Shown here: positions 1 to 5,638 of the stretch, one piece after another | Numbering within the stretch: position 1 is the first letter of the stretch | Layout: each line of letters starts with the position of its first letter | Assembly: GCA_934572445.1 (NCBI GenBank) | Contig: CAKTLD010000113.1 | Coordinates: forward strand, 1 to 5,638 | From: an uncultured Oscillospiraceae bacterium | GTDB taxonomy: Bacteria > Bacillota > Clostridia > Oscillospirales > Oscillospiraceae | Length of the DNA: 5,638 nucleotides | Direction: 5' to 3' | The notes under the pieces: model-generated | Databases searched by the model: none | What the model was told of the DNA's origin: nothing | The model's input: the letters and a program-made list of their open reading frames with translations, nothing else | Program-made: the position numbers and the translations under genes

Positions 1-500
1 TCCTCCTTGCCGAACTTGAAGATGCGGTCCTCGGGGATGCCGATCTCCTCGTGCCAGATGCGGAACGCCTCGTCATCGGCGGGCGTGGTTTCGTTGCCGG
101 CGAAGACGGATGGATAGAGGCGGTTCGGGTCAAGGCCGACCCACTCGGGGCTCGTCAAAAATTCCCACGCCCAGTGGATCGCCTCGGTCTTGAAATAGTC
201 GCCGAACGAGAAGTTGCCGAGCATTTCAAAGTACGTGCCGTGGCGGGCGGTGTGGCCGATGTTCTCAATGTCGCCGGTGCGGATACACTTCTGGCAGGTG
301 GTCACGCGGTGGCGCGGCGGCTCCTGCTCGCCGGTGAAGAAGGGCTTCATCGGCGCCATGCCGGAGTTGATGAGCAGCAGCGACGCGTCGTTCTGCGGGA
401 TCAGGGAAAAGCTGGGCAGGCGCAGGTGGCCTTTCGTCTCAAAGAAGTGCAGGAACATTTCCCGCAGCTCGTTGAGACCGTAATACTTGGGCTGAGACAT
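1..500 (-). CDS. alaS: Alanyl-tRNA synthetase, N-terminal part (runs off the window)
   Basis: Class II aminoacyl-tRNA synthetase that activates alanine with ATP and charges tRNA-Ala in the cytosol. Only 166 codons are visible, the start of the catalytic domain of a protein usually near 875 residues. It begins [16 protein letters not shown] and carries hallmark AlaRS stretches: [15 protein letters not shown] (28-42), [11 protein letters not shown] (45-55), [20 protein letters not shown] (67-86, motif 2 region) and [14 protein letters not shown] (91-104). The ATG at 500-498 is preceded by AAAGGAG with a 9-nt gap, which fixes the start. It lies 28 nt after the stop of the nuclease-like gene, with no terminator or leader of its own between them. 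It therefore appears to be the last visible gene of the T-box-led unit. The editing and C-Ala domains are outside the window. Identity is secure; the operon assignment is inferred. Confidence 0.97.
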   Translation of the reverse strand, partial: MSQPKYYGLNELREMFLHFFETKGHLRLPSFSLIPQNDASLLLINSGMAPMKPFFTGEQEPPRHRVTTCQKCIRTGDIENIGHTARHGTYFEMLGNFSFGDYFKTEAIHWAWEFLTSPEWVGLDPNRLYPSVFAGNETTPADDEAFRIWHEEIGIPEDRIFKFGKE

Positions 501-509
501 GGTTGGTTT

Positions 510-516
510 CTCCTTT
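510..516 (-). promoter_or_regulatory. Ribosome binding site of alaS
   Basis: AAAGGAG on the minus strand, 9 nt before the alaS ATG. It is the strongest Shine-Dalgarno match in the four-gene unit, so alaS can be initiated independently of translation of the gene before it. Confidence 0.85.
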
Positions 517-528
517 TATTGTATAATT

Positions 529-1161
529 TCAAGTCATTTTTGCCGCTGCAAGAATGGTTTCATGCAGCTTATTAAAATCACAGCTTTGCGCACCCAGTAA
601 GCGGATCGTCGAAAGTGTGATTGTTTTCTGATGCGGTACTTTTTCGTTCAAAACCGCTGTTGGCAGGACATAAAACTCCCATTGCGTCAAATCAAGTGGG
701 TCCAAAGTATTTTGCTCGGTGTGCCTGTGCAGACAGAAGACATACACATCTGCCTGCCGCCGCTGTTCTTTTTCAAACTCCCCCGCCGCGCTGTTCCATC
801 CATACGTCTCAGATATCCCGAATATCGGACGGGAAAGAATTTTCTGTCCCCACGCCTGCAAATAAGCCGACGCTTTTACTTCCACCGCGATCCCCTCTCC
901 GGAAAGGAGGTCATATTCTGCCCACGATTGCCTTGGCAATTCCTGCACACCGAGCGCACAGGCGACAAAATACTCCGCGAGCTTTCCTCGCACCGTGTTA
1001 TCTGTCAGATTAGAGTATGCCCACTGCCAGAAATCTTTTATCGTGCCGATCACCGTGCCGTGTTCCGCCTTGATCAGCGTATCCTCCGCCAGAATCCGAG
1101 GCGCAATTTCCGGGTAACGGACCGCTTTATTGGAACGATCCTTCGTCATTCTTTTGTCCAT
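529..1161 (-). CDS. Orphan PD-(D/E)xK nuclease-like protein
   Basis: A 210-residue soluble protein that I cannot assign to a named family. Its central part looks like a PD-(D/E)xK nuclease core: a helix with RGKLAEYFVA (58-67, Glu63), then YDLL with Asp84, then VEVKAS with Glu94 and Lys96 at the right spacing. Conserved-looking downstream stretches include RRQADVYVFCL (134-144) and DLTQWEFYVLPT (157-168), typical of restriction-enzyme-like folds. No methyltransferase, helicase or specificity gene is nearby. The chosen ATG (1161-1159) shares one base with the TGA of the acetyltransferase gene (TGATG), implying translational coupling. No good Shine-Dalgarno is seen; a second Met five codons in is an alternative start. 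An upstream in-frame extension would overlap the acetyltransferase gene and is not favoured. GC is about 45-58% in lines I counted, below its neighbours, which hints at transfer. Nuclease activity is inferred from motifs only. Confidence 0.82.
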   Translation of the reverse strand: MDKRMTKDRSNKAVRYPEIAPRILAEDTLIKAEHGTVIGTIKDFWQWAYSNLTDNTVRGKLAEYFVACALGVQELPRQSWAEYDLLSGEGIAVEVKASAYLQAWGQKILSRPIFGISETYGWNSAAGEFEKEQRRQADVYVFCLHRHTEQNTLDPLDLTQWEFYVLPTAVLNEKVPHQKTITLSTIRLLGAQSCDFNKLHETILAAAKMT

Positions 1162-1820
1162 CAGACCGGCGTGCTTTTCAGGTATTCGCTTAATTCCGCA
1201 AGCTCGTACTCGAGATTGCGGTAGAACTGCGTGACGTGCCAGCCGTCGCACAGCGCGTGGTTGATAAAAAGCGACATCGGCAGCATCATACGGCCGTTTT
1301 CCTCACGGTATTTTCCCCAGGCGAAGCGCGGATTGCTGTCGTCCGCACCGCCGGCGGGCTCTTTGATCTGTGTGTAGTGGAGCCACGGTACGCACGAAAC
1401 AAAGAAGTTTGCCAGCACATCGCCGTCCTCGGTCAGCGTGCCGCGTTCAAGTGTTTCCCTCTGGCATCTCTTGCCCTCGGCGACGAACTTTTCATAAGAC
1501 GACAGGTCGTCTTCAAGCAGGCAGTAAACGTAAACGCCCGTGCCGTCGGGTTTCATCACGGTGTACGACGGGTCGCAGTGGTCGTACTCGACGACCTGCC
1601 CGTCTGGCAGCAATCTCCGCCGCAGCTCGGGAACGGCGTTTGCCGCGCGCATGACAGCGTAGAGATAGCTGAGAAAAAACGGCCGTCCGCGGAGCGAAGC
1701 AAGCAGGTCCGTGATATCCACCGGGACGGTAATGCCCGCCCAGGGGTCAGGCATCGTACGGAAGTATTCAAACTGTCCGCTTCTCGGGTCGTTTGTCATG
1801 TCGATCACTTTTCGTGCCAT
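1161..1820 (-). CDS. Chloramphenicol acetyltransferase-family (CatA-like) O-acetyltransferase
   Basis: A 219-residue protein, exactly the usual length of type A chloramphenicol acetyltransferases, which act as cytosolic trimers moving acetyl from acetyl-CoA to a hydroxyl. The active-site block INHALCDGWHV (186-196) supplies the catalytic histidine (His188) and the structural Asp192, matching the HHAVCDGFHV signature. FVSCVPW (140-146) matches the FVSANPW block, giving the oxyanion-hole serine as Ser142. The N-terminal RSGQFEYF and VPVDITDLL and the middle YTVM and AWGKY blocks also align with the family. The ATG at 1820-1818 is chosen because AAAAGGA lies 9 nt upstream; an upstream in-frame start would overlap the lipoprotein gene. 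It starts 4 nt after the lipoprotein stop. Many chromosomal CatA-like proteins do not confer resistance, so the substrate is unknown. The fold and catalytic residues are clear. Confidence 0.9.
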   Translation of the reverse strand: MARKVIDMTNDPRSGQFEYFRTMPDPWAGITVPVDITDLLASLRGRPFFLSYLYAVMRAANAVPELRRRLLPDGQVVEYDHCDPSYTVMKPDGTGVYVYCLLEDDLSSYEKFVAEGKRCQRETLERGTLTEDGDVLANFFVSCVPWLHYTQIKEPAGGADDSNPRFAWGKYREENGRMMLPMSLFINHALCDGWHVTQFYRNLEYELAELSEYLKSTPV

Positions 1821-1824
1821 ACTC

Positions 1825-2244
1825 TCACTTCCTTTTGATCTCAAGTCCAATCAACTCCAGCTCCGTGTCGAACGCGATCCGGAAGTAAATGGACTTTTTG
1901 TCGTATTTCGCGCGGATGACGGCGATACCATGCGGCTCAATGCCCTCTTTCGTCACGCCGGTCGCCATGGTGTCGGTCACCTTCCGGTAGTTCCCGAGCC
2001 CGTCGGCGGCCGTCTCCATCATTTCACGGATCGCGTCCGTGCTCGTCTTTGCGCGTACATCCTCACGGAGCGCAGCATAGACCGCATCATATTCGCCGCC
2101 GACCAACTCGTTCATCATCGAGAGTCCCGCGCTGACGACCGCATCCTCATCCATGCCGTCTGGCAGAGGATTGCCCTTGCAGCCGCTCAGCACGAACGTC
2201 AACGACAGGGTCAGTGCCAGAAAAAAGCACAGTTTTCTGTTCAT
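1825..2244 (-). CDS. Small lipoprotein, DUF3887-like
   Basis: A 139-residue exported lipoprotein of unknown function. It opens with a basic tip and hydrophobic stretch (MNRKLCFFLALTLSLTFVL) ending in a lipobox LSGC, so Cys22 would be diacylated after signal peptidase II cleavage and the protein held on the outer face of the membrane. The mature part has the layout I associate with DUF3887: a helical segment around NELVGGEYDAVYAALRED (45-62), then a glycine-centred turn (GLGNYRKVT) and closing beta strands (YFRIAFDTELELIGLEI). The ATG at 2244-2242 is preceded by AAAGGA with 8 nt spacing; an in-frame TTG at 2262 lies before that site at the edge of the terminator U-tract and is rejected. It is the first gene after the T-box. 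Export is well supported; the DUF assignment is from memory and moderate. Confidence 0.85.
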   Translation of the reverse strand: MNRKLCFFLALTLSLTFVLSGCKGNPLPDGMDEDAVVSAGLSMMNELVGGEYDAVYAALREDVRAKTSTDAIREMMETAADGLGNYRKVTDTMATGVTKEGIEPHGIAVIRAKYDKKSIYFRIAFDTELELIGLEIKRK

Positions 2245-2252
2245 GCCCCGAG

Positions 2253-2258
2253 TCCTTT
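2253..2258 (-). promoter_or_regulatory. Ribosome binding site of the lipoprotein gene
   Basis: AAAGGA, 8 nt before the ATG at 2244 and directly after the T-box terminator U-tract. It decides the start in favour of the MNRKL methionine, whose product has a clean signal peptide. Confidence 0.8.
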
Positions 2259-2260
2259 CC

Positions 2261-2302
2261 AAAAAATAAAGCCCCCGTCCCTATCCATAGGGGCGAAGAC
2301 TT
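2261..2302 (-). terminator. T-box intrinsic terminator
   Basis: Minus-strand hairpin: 2302-2294 (AAGTCTTCG) pairs with 2277-2269 (CGGGGGCTT), including G-U pairs. After one C/A mismatch, CCCTA (2292-2288) pairs with TAGGG (2283-2279) around a TGGA loop. It is followed by the T-rich run TTTATTTTTT (2270-2261). The CCCTA arm is also needed for the antiterminator, so the two folds exclude each other. Termination is expected when the tRNA is charged. Confidence 0.9.
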
Positions 2303-2497
2303 GACACTTCACGGTACCACCCTAATTATCCTTTCCCATCGGAAAGGCATCTTAGCCGTCCGGTAACGGGGACGAGACGTTCCGCTCCTCGCGGACGGCT
2401 CCAAAGCGGCTGCTGCGCACCGGTCGCCGAGGGCTTTCACCGTTTCCCTCTCGCTTTGGGCCCGTTTGCGGAGCTGACTTTTTCATTGCGTTTAGCT
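2262..2497 (-). promoter_or_regulatory. T-box riboswitch leader, probably alanine-responsive
   Basis: A tRNA-sensing leader RNA that lets transcription continue when the cognate tRNA is uncharged. The signature AGGGTGGTACCGTG is at 2323-2310. The antiterminator folds canonically: TAGGG (2324-2320) with CCCTA (2292-2288), the 7-nt bulge TGGTACC (2319-2313), then GTGAAG (2312-2307) with CTTCGC (2298-2293). Stem III is CCTTTCC/GGAAAGG (2347-2341 with 2336-2330). Stem I appears to be closed by GCTCC (2474-2470) and GGAGC (2402-2398), with a distal hairpin GAGGG/CCCTC carrying GGTG at 2441-2438. The bulge TGGT calls for a tRNA ending ACCA (A73). Just before the 3' Stem I base, 2416-2405 reads GCA GCA GCC GCT, all alanine codons; GCA at 2413-2411 is my best specifier guess. 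The downstream unit ends in alaS, which fits. The T-box is certain; alanine specificity is inferred. Confidence 0.93.
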
Positions 2498-2503
2498 TGA
2501 GTT

Positions 2504-2531
2504 ATTATATCTCAAATTTGATTTTTGTCAA
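2504..2531 (-). promoter_or_regulatory. Sigma-A promoter of the T-box unit
   Basis: Minus strand: perfect TTGACA (2531-2526), 16-nt spacer, perfect TATAAT (2509-2504). The start site would fall near 2497, just upstream of Stem I. A consensus promoter fits a unit controlled by termination rather than by an activator. Confidence 0.88.
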
Positions 2532-2538
2532 GCATCGC

Positions 2539-2567
2539 TTGCGTTCCGGCGAAAAATGGCATATACT
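2539..2567 (+). promoter_or_regulatory. Probable promoter of the EamA transporter gene
   Basis: TTGCGT (2539-2544), 17-nt spacer, TATACT (2562-2567), giving a start near 2574 and a leader of roughly 27 nt. Its -35 box lies 7 bp from the -35 box of the divergent T-box promoter. The match is moderate, but position and spacing are right. Confidence 0.6.
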
Positions 2568-2582
2568 GCTCTCGTTTGAATG

Positions 2583-2591
2583 AAAAGGGGG
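2583..2591 (+). promoter_or_regulatory. Ribosome binding site of the EamA transporter gene
   Basis: AAAAGGGGG, 9 nt before the ATG at 2601. It selects this start over the in-frame ATG at 2580, which lies upstream of the site and has no Shine-Dalgarno of its own. Confidence 0.75.
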
Positions 2592-2600
2592 CCTTTTGCC

Positions 2601-3560
2601 ATGAACCGTTCCCGCTCCGGCTATGTCTATATCGTACTCTGCGCCGTGATTTTCAGCACGATGGAGGTCATGCTTAAAACCGTGCATGGCGTATTTGCGC
2701 CCATGCAGATCACCTGCCTGCGTTTTTTGATCGGCGGCGTGCTGCTCATTCCCTTTGCCCTGCGTTCCATGAAGAGCAAGGGGACGTCCTTTACGCGTGC
2801 CGATGCGCGCTTTTTCGCGCTTACAGGCTTTCTGTGTGTCGTGGTCGCCATGTCATTCTATCAGATGTCCGTGACCTATACGCGCGCGTCAGTCGTAGCA
2901 GTCATCTTCTCCTGCAATCCGATCTTTGTAACGGTGTTGGCGCATCTGCTGCTGCATGAGGAGATCCACCGCAACCACATCCTTGCTTTGATCCTTGAGC
3001 TCCTGGCAGCGCTTATTATCATTGATCCGCTGCACGCTACGCTGGACCCCACGGGCGCACTGCTGGCCATCGCAGCGGCCGCCATGTTTGCGCTCTACAG
3101 CGTAACCGGCAAAAAGCGCACGGCGCGCTTCGGCGGCATTGCGGTCACTTGTATGAGTTTTCTCTTCGGCGCATCGGAACTGCTTGCGCTGCTGCTTTTC
3201 GGACGAACGTCCGCGGGCGCATCGTTCTACGGTGCGATCGGGCTCGGCATCTTCGCGGATGTGCCGCTGTTTGAAAACATTCCTGCCTCCGCGCTGCCGG
3301 CTTTTCTTTATATCTGTGTGGTCGTATCTGCAGGCGGCTTTGTCTGCCACATGATGGCGATGGAGAAAACATCTGCACAGGAGGCCTCGCTGGTCTTTTT
3401 TCTCAAGCCCATCTTAGCGCCGCTCTTCGCGCTCGTTTTCCTCAAGGAGGAGATCCCGCTCAACATGGTCCTTGGCATTGTGTGCTTCCTGATCGGCTCG
3501 CTGTGCGCGATCCTGCCGGGAATCCTTGCCCAGCGCAGAGCGCTGACGGCGCAGAAGTGA
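2601..3560 (+). CDS. EamA/DMT-family ten-helix membrane transporter
   Basis: A 319-residue inner-membrane protein of the drug/metabolite transporter superfamily, which mostly exports small metabolites or amino acids; the substrate cannot be read from sequence. About ten hydrophobic segments are visible, roughly 8-26, 33-54, 71-90, 96-116, 125-142, 150-168, 178-200, 234-254, 264-281 and 288-306. They form two EamA repeats. Each repeat ends with the family pattern of a helix, an acidic pair and another helix: NPIFVTVLAHLLLHEEIHRN in the first half, KPILAPLFALVFLKEEIPLN in the second. The first helix pair has the usual STMEVMLK and ITCLRFLIGG features. It stands alone on the plus strand, divergent from the T-box unit and convergent with the ligase, and is closed by a strong terminator 33 nt after its TGA. 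Family is secure. Confidence 0.93.
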   Translation: MNRSRSGYVYIVLCAVIFSTMEVMLKTVHGVFAPMQITCLRFLIGGVLLIPFALRSMKSKGTSFTRADARFFALTGFLCVVVAMSFYQMSVTYTRASVVAVIFSCNPIFVTVLAHLLLHEEIHRNHILALILELLAALIIIDPLHATLDPTGALLAIAAAAMFALYSVTGKKRTARFGGIAVTCMSFLFGASELLALLLFGRTSAGASFYGAIGLGIFADVPLFENIPASALPAFLYICVVVSAGGFVCHMMAMEKTSAQEASLVFFLKPILAPLFALVFLKEEIPLNMVLGIVCFLIGSLCAILPGILAQRRALTAQK

Positions 3561-3593
3561 ACCTTTCCCCGTACCATTCCGGGAATGAAAAAT

Positions 3594-3631
3594 AAAAAGG
3601 GACTCCTCGTTTCAAAGGGGAGTCCCTTTTT
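3594..3631. terminator. Bidirectional intrinsic terminator between transporter and ligase genes
   Basis: Perfect 13-bp inverted repeat: AAAAAGGGACTCC (3594-3606) with GGAGTCCCTTTTT (3619-3631), loop of about 12 nt. GC-rich stem with A-tract on one side and T-tract on the other, so it works in both directions. It lies 33 nt after the transporter stop (plus strand) and 33 nt after the ligase stop (minus strand), ending both convergent units. Confidence 0.93.
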
Positions 3632-3664
3632 ATGCCTTTTATAGGGCGAGGAAAAGATCCGCAT

Positions 3665-5638
3665 TTACAGCATGGAGAGCTGTGCATCCTCCGCGGATTT
3701 GTTTCTCTCTCCGTTTGGCCCGCCAAACTGAGCAACAAACTCCTCTTCGGTGAGAACCGGAACCCCCAGCTCCTTTGCCTTTTTCGTCTTCGACGAATTC
3801 GATTCCCCGTCGTTGCTGACGAGGTACGACGTCTTCCCAGAGACGCTGCCGGTCACTGCGCCGCCCTGCTGTTCGACGTAGGCTTTGAACGCGCTGCGGT
3901 TTTTGAAGATGTGTACATCGCCCGTGATGACGAAGCTCAGGCCCTTGCAGGTGCCGTCAACCTCTTCCTTGGGCGCGACGTCCTCAAGTGTGAGCTCTGC
4001 CATCAGGCGGTCAAAGAGATTTTTGTTTTCATCGTCGGCGAACCAGTTCAGGATCGCGTTCGAACGCTCCACGCCGATGCCGTCCACGTCCTCAAAGCCC
4101 TCGCCGCTCTCGATGCGCGATAAAAAGCCCCTTGTGCCGAGCGCCGCGATGAGCTTCTTGCCCGCGTCCGCGCCGATGTTCGAGATGCAGAGGGCGAAGA
4201 TCAGGTGGACGGGGTCGACCCTGCGGCTCTTTTCGATGGCCGCCATCAGATTCGCGCAGGACTTTTCACCAAAGCCCTCGAGCTTTACGATCTCGTCCGC
4301 GTGCGCGTCCAGATGGTAGAGATCGGCAAAGTCGCGCAGATACCCGCGGTTGACGAATTCGTGCAGCGTCTGCACGGAGAGGCCGTCGATGTCGAGGCCG
4401 CCCTTGCTCGCAAAGCGGACAAAGCGCTTCAAGTGCTTGGCGGGGCAGTTCGGGTCGGTGCAGCGCAGCGTCTTGACGCCGCTCACCGGGCTGATGCGCA
4501 CCTCGGTCGCCGCGCCGCAGACGGGACAGGCCGTCGGGACTTCATAGCTGCCCTCAGCCCTGACGACCGCGATGCACTTCGGGATGATCTTGTTGGCCTT
4601 GATGATGCGAAGCTCGGTCTTTCGGTCCTTGCCGATGCCAAGGCGCTCGAGCTCACTGACGTTGCAGAGGCTTGCGCGCGTGACGGTCGTGCCCTCGAGC
4701 TGCACAGGGTCAAAGACCGCGACCGGCGTGATGGTCGAGGCCGCGCACGACCATTCGATGTGGTCGAGCACCGTATCGGCGGAGACGTCCGCCCACTTGT
4801 AGGCAAGGCCCGCGCGCGTCGCATGGTGGCCCGTCACGCTGCCGGTCGCGGCATAGTCCGTGTCGTCATAGGTGATGACAAGGCCGTCGACAGGAATGCC
4901 CATCTCGCCGGAATCGACCTTTTTCGTCCAGCGCGCGATGGCGTCGGGCAGATTTTTCGCATCCGTGTGCTCGCGCTCGACCGTGATGAAGCCGAGCTTT
5001 TCCAGATAGTCCATGCGCGCGCCCCAGGAGCGGATCACTTCATCTGTGTGCACAAGCGTAAAGGCGTTGAACGTCACGTTGCGCTCTTTTACCTTATCGA
5101 GATTCGTCTTGTCGAGCGCCAGCGTACCGGCAGCGAGGTTGCGGGGGTTCGCGTAGCGGTCGTCCGCATCCTCGAGCGTATCGTTGATGGCCTCGAAATC
5201 CGCGTAGGAGATGGTCGCCTCGCCGCGCACGACGAGGTGGCCTTTATCGCTGATCTTCGCGGGAATGCCGCGGATGGCGGAGGCCATATAGGTGATGTTC
5301 GTGCCGACGGTGCCGTTGCCGCGCGTCAAAACGCGCGTCAGCGCGCCGCCGTCATACGTTGCAACGAGCGTCGAGCCGTCGAGCTTCCACGAAAGCCAAA
5401 TGTCGCGCTCGCCCGCCCAATCCTGCAATTCCTCGACCTTTTTCGTCTTGGCGAGCGAGAGCGCGGGGTACTCGTGCGTCTCCTTCTCCCCCTCGCCTTC
5501 CATTTCGTTGCCCGAATGGCTCGTCACCTGCGTGGGGCTGTCGGGGCGGACATAGCCGGTCTCCTTTTCGAGAGCGGTCAGCTCGTCGAACAGAGCGTCC
5601 CACTCGTAGTTCGTCATCTGCTCCTCCTGCCCGCCGTA
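3665..5638 (-). CDS. ligA: NAD+-dependent DNA ligase, divergent LigA type (5' end beyond window)
   Basis: Seals nicks in DNA using NAD+ through a ligase-AMP intermediate. Numbering from the Met codon at 5617, the order is: end of domain Ia (YEWDALFDELTALE, 4-17), nucleotidyltransferase with KLDG (Lys78 as AMP acceptor), TRGNG (98-102), RGEA (131-134), NPRN (157-160), VDGLVIT (243-249) and YKW (273-275), OB fold with ITPVA (296-300), Cys4 zinc finger (Cys364, 367, 386, 391), helix-hairpin-helix repeats (about 445-525) and a C-terminal BRCT domain (about 555-632). The frame stays open to the edge, adding YGGQEEQ. The family has about 30 more residues there, so the Met at 5617 is internal despite a nearby GGAGGA. 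Several classical LigA residues differ (see findings). TAA is at 3667-3665. Identity as a ligase-family protein is secure; whether it is the main replicative ligase is not. Confidence 0.95.
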   Translation of the reverse strand, partial: YGGQEEQMTNYEWDALFDELTALEKETGYVRPDSPTQVTSHSGNEMEGEGEKETHEYPALSLAKTKKVEELQDWAGERDIWLSWKLDGSTLVATYDGGALTRVLTRGNGTVGTNITYMASAIRGIPAKISDKGHLVVRGEATISYADFEAINDTLEDADDRYANPRNLAAGTLALDKTNLDKVKERNVTFNAFTLVHTDEVIRSWGARMDYLEKLGFITVEREHTDAKNLPDAIARWTKKVDSGEMGIPVDGLVITYDDTDYAATGSVTGHHATRAGLAYKWADVSADTVLDHIEWSCAASTITPVAVFDPVQLEGTTVTRASLCNVSELERLGIGKDRKTELRIIKANKIIPKCIAVVRAEGSYEVPTACPVCGAATEVRISPVSGVKTLRCTDPNCPAKHLKRFVRFASKGGLDIDGLSVQTLHEFVNRGYLRDFADLYHLDAHADEIVKLEGFGEKSCANLMAAIEKSRRVDPVHLIFALCISNIGADAGKKLIAALGTRGFLSRIESGEGFEDVDGIGVERSNAILNWFADDENKNLFDRLMAELTLEDVAPKEEVDGTCKGLSFVITGDVHIFKNRSAFKAYVEQQGGAVTGSVSGKTSYLVSNDGESNSSKTKKAKELGVPVLTEEEFVAQFGGPNGERNKSAEDAQLSML

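Noticed and set aside
518..526. TATACA/TACAAT on the minus strand as a private promoter for alaS
   Set aside because: A start site 7 nt downstream would fall inside the AAAGGAG ribosome binding site, leaving no usable leader, and no matching -35 box was noted.
51..575. Plus-strand open frame of 174 codons antisense to alaS
   Set aside because: The minus strand encodes unmistakable alanyl-tRNA synthetase here; the plus frame is a GC-rich shadow with no ribosome binding site or recognisable protein.
2245..2262. Lipoprotein start at the in-frame TTG (2262)
   Set aside because: It lies in the terminator U-tract and upstream of the AAAGGA site; the ATG at 2244 gives correct spacing and a proper signal peptide.
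3575..3587. Perfect short inverted repeat CATTCC-G-GGAATG after the transporter gene
   Set aside because: Too short a loop for a good hairpin and no T-tract; the real terminator follows at 3594-3631. Could be a protein site, but nothing supports it.
3632..4123. Plus-strand open frame of 163 codons opposite the ligase C-terminus
   Set aside because: Shadow of the BRCT and HhH coding region; begins inside the terminator T-tract and has no family resemblance.
5597..5638. Ligase start at the Met codon 5617, with GGAGGA just upstream
   Set aside because: The frame is open to the window edge and the upstream residues fit the Y-x-x domain Ia segment of the family, so the Met is most likely internal and the SD-like sequence fortuitous (it encodes Gln-Glu-Glu).
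1..5638. CRISPR arrays, tRNA or rRNA genes, insertion sequences, attachment sites
   Set aside because: No regularly spaced repeats, tRNA-like or rRNA-like sequence, transposase or terminal inverted repeats were seen; the inserted-cassette idea rests on gene order and composition only.

Overview
The window looks like a piece of chromosome from a fairly GC-rich member of the Clostridia, perhaps Oscillospiraceae-like. The reasons are a T-box riboswitch, strong AAAGGAG-type ribosome binding sites, sigma-A-type promoters, a DUF3887-like lipoprotein, and a DNA ligase resembling a variant I recall from clostridial genomes. The exact taxon is inference.

Layout. Positions 1-2531 hold one leftward (minus-strand) unit. 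A near-consensus promoter (2504-2531) drives a T-box leader (about 2497-2262) ending in a conditional terminator. Four genes follow with almost no gaps: a small lipoprotein (2244-1825), a chloramphenicol acetyltransferase-fold enzyme (1820-1161), an orphan PD-(D/E)xK nuclease-like protein (1161-529) and the start of alaS, alanyl-tRNA synthetase (500 to beyond position 1). Positions 2539-3560 hold a divergent rightward promoter and an EamA/DMT-family ten-helix transporter. A symmetrical terminator (3594-3631) separates it from the convergent minus-strand ligA-type NAD+-dependent DNA ligase (3665 to beyond 5638). The ligase has lost its N-terminal end to the window edge.

How the parts fit. The T-box is the only visible control element upstream of alaS, but it lies about 1.76 kb away with three unrelated genes between. 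Alanine codons (GCA, GCA, GCC, GCU) sit just before the 3' base strand of Stem I, and the antiterminator bulge reads UGGU, which fits an A73 tRNA such as tRNA-Ala. The simplest reading is an alanine-responsive T-box whose cognate gene is alaS, with a lipoprotein/acetyltransferase/nuclease cassette lodged between switch and target and so placed under the same starvation control. The nuclease gene is visibly lower in GC than its neighbours.

The most unusual points are this cassette, the orphan nuclease-like protein inside it, and the ligase, which keeps the nucleotidyl lysine (KLDG), zinc finger, HhH and BRCT parts but differs from the classical LigA consensus at many positions that contact NAD+ or are catalytic.
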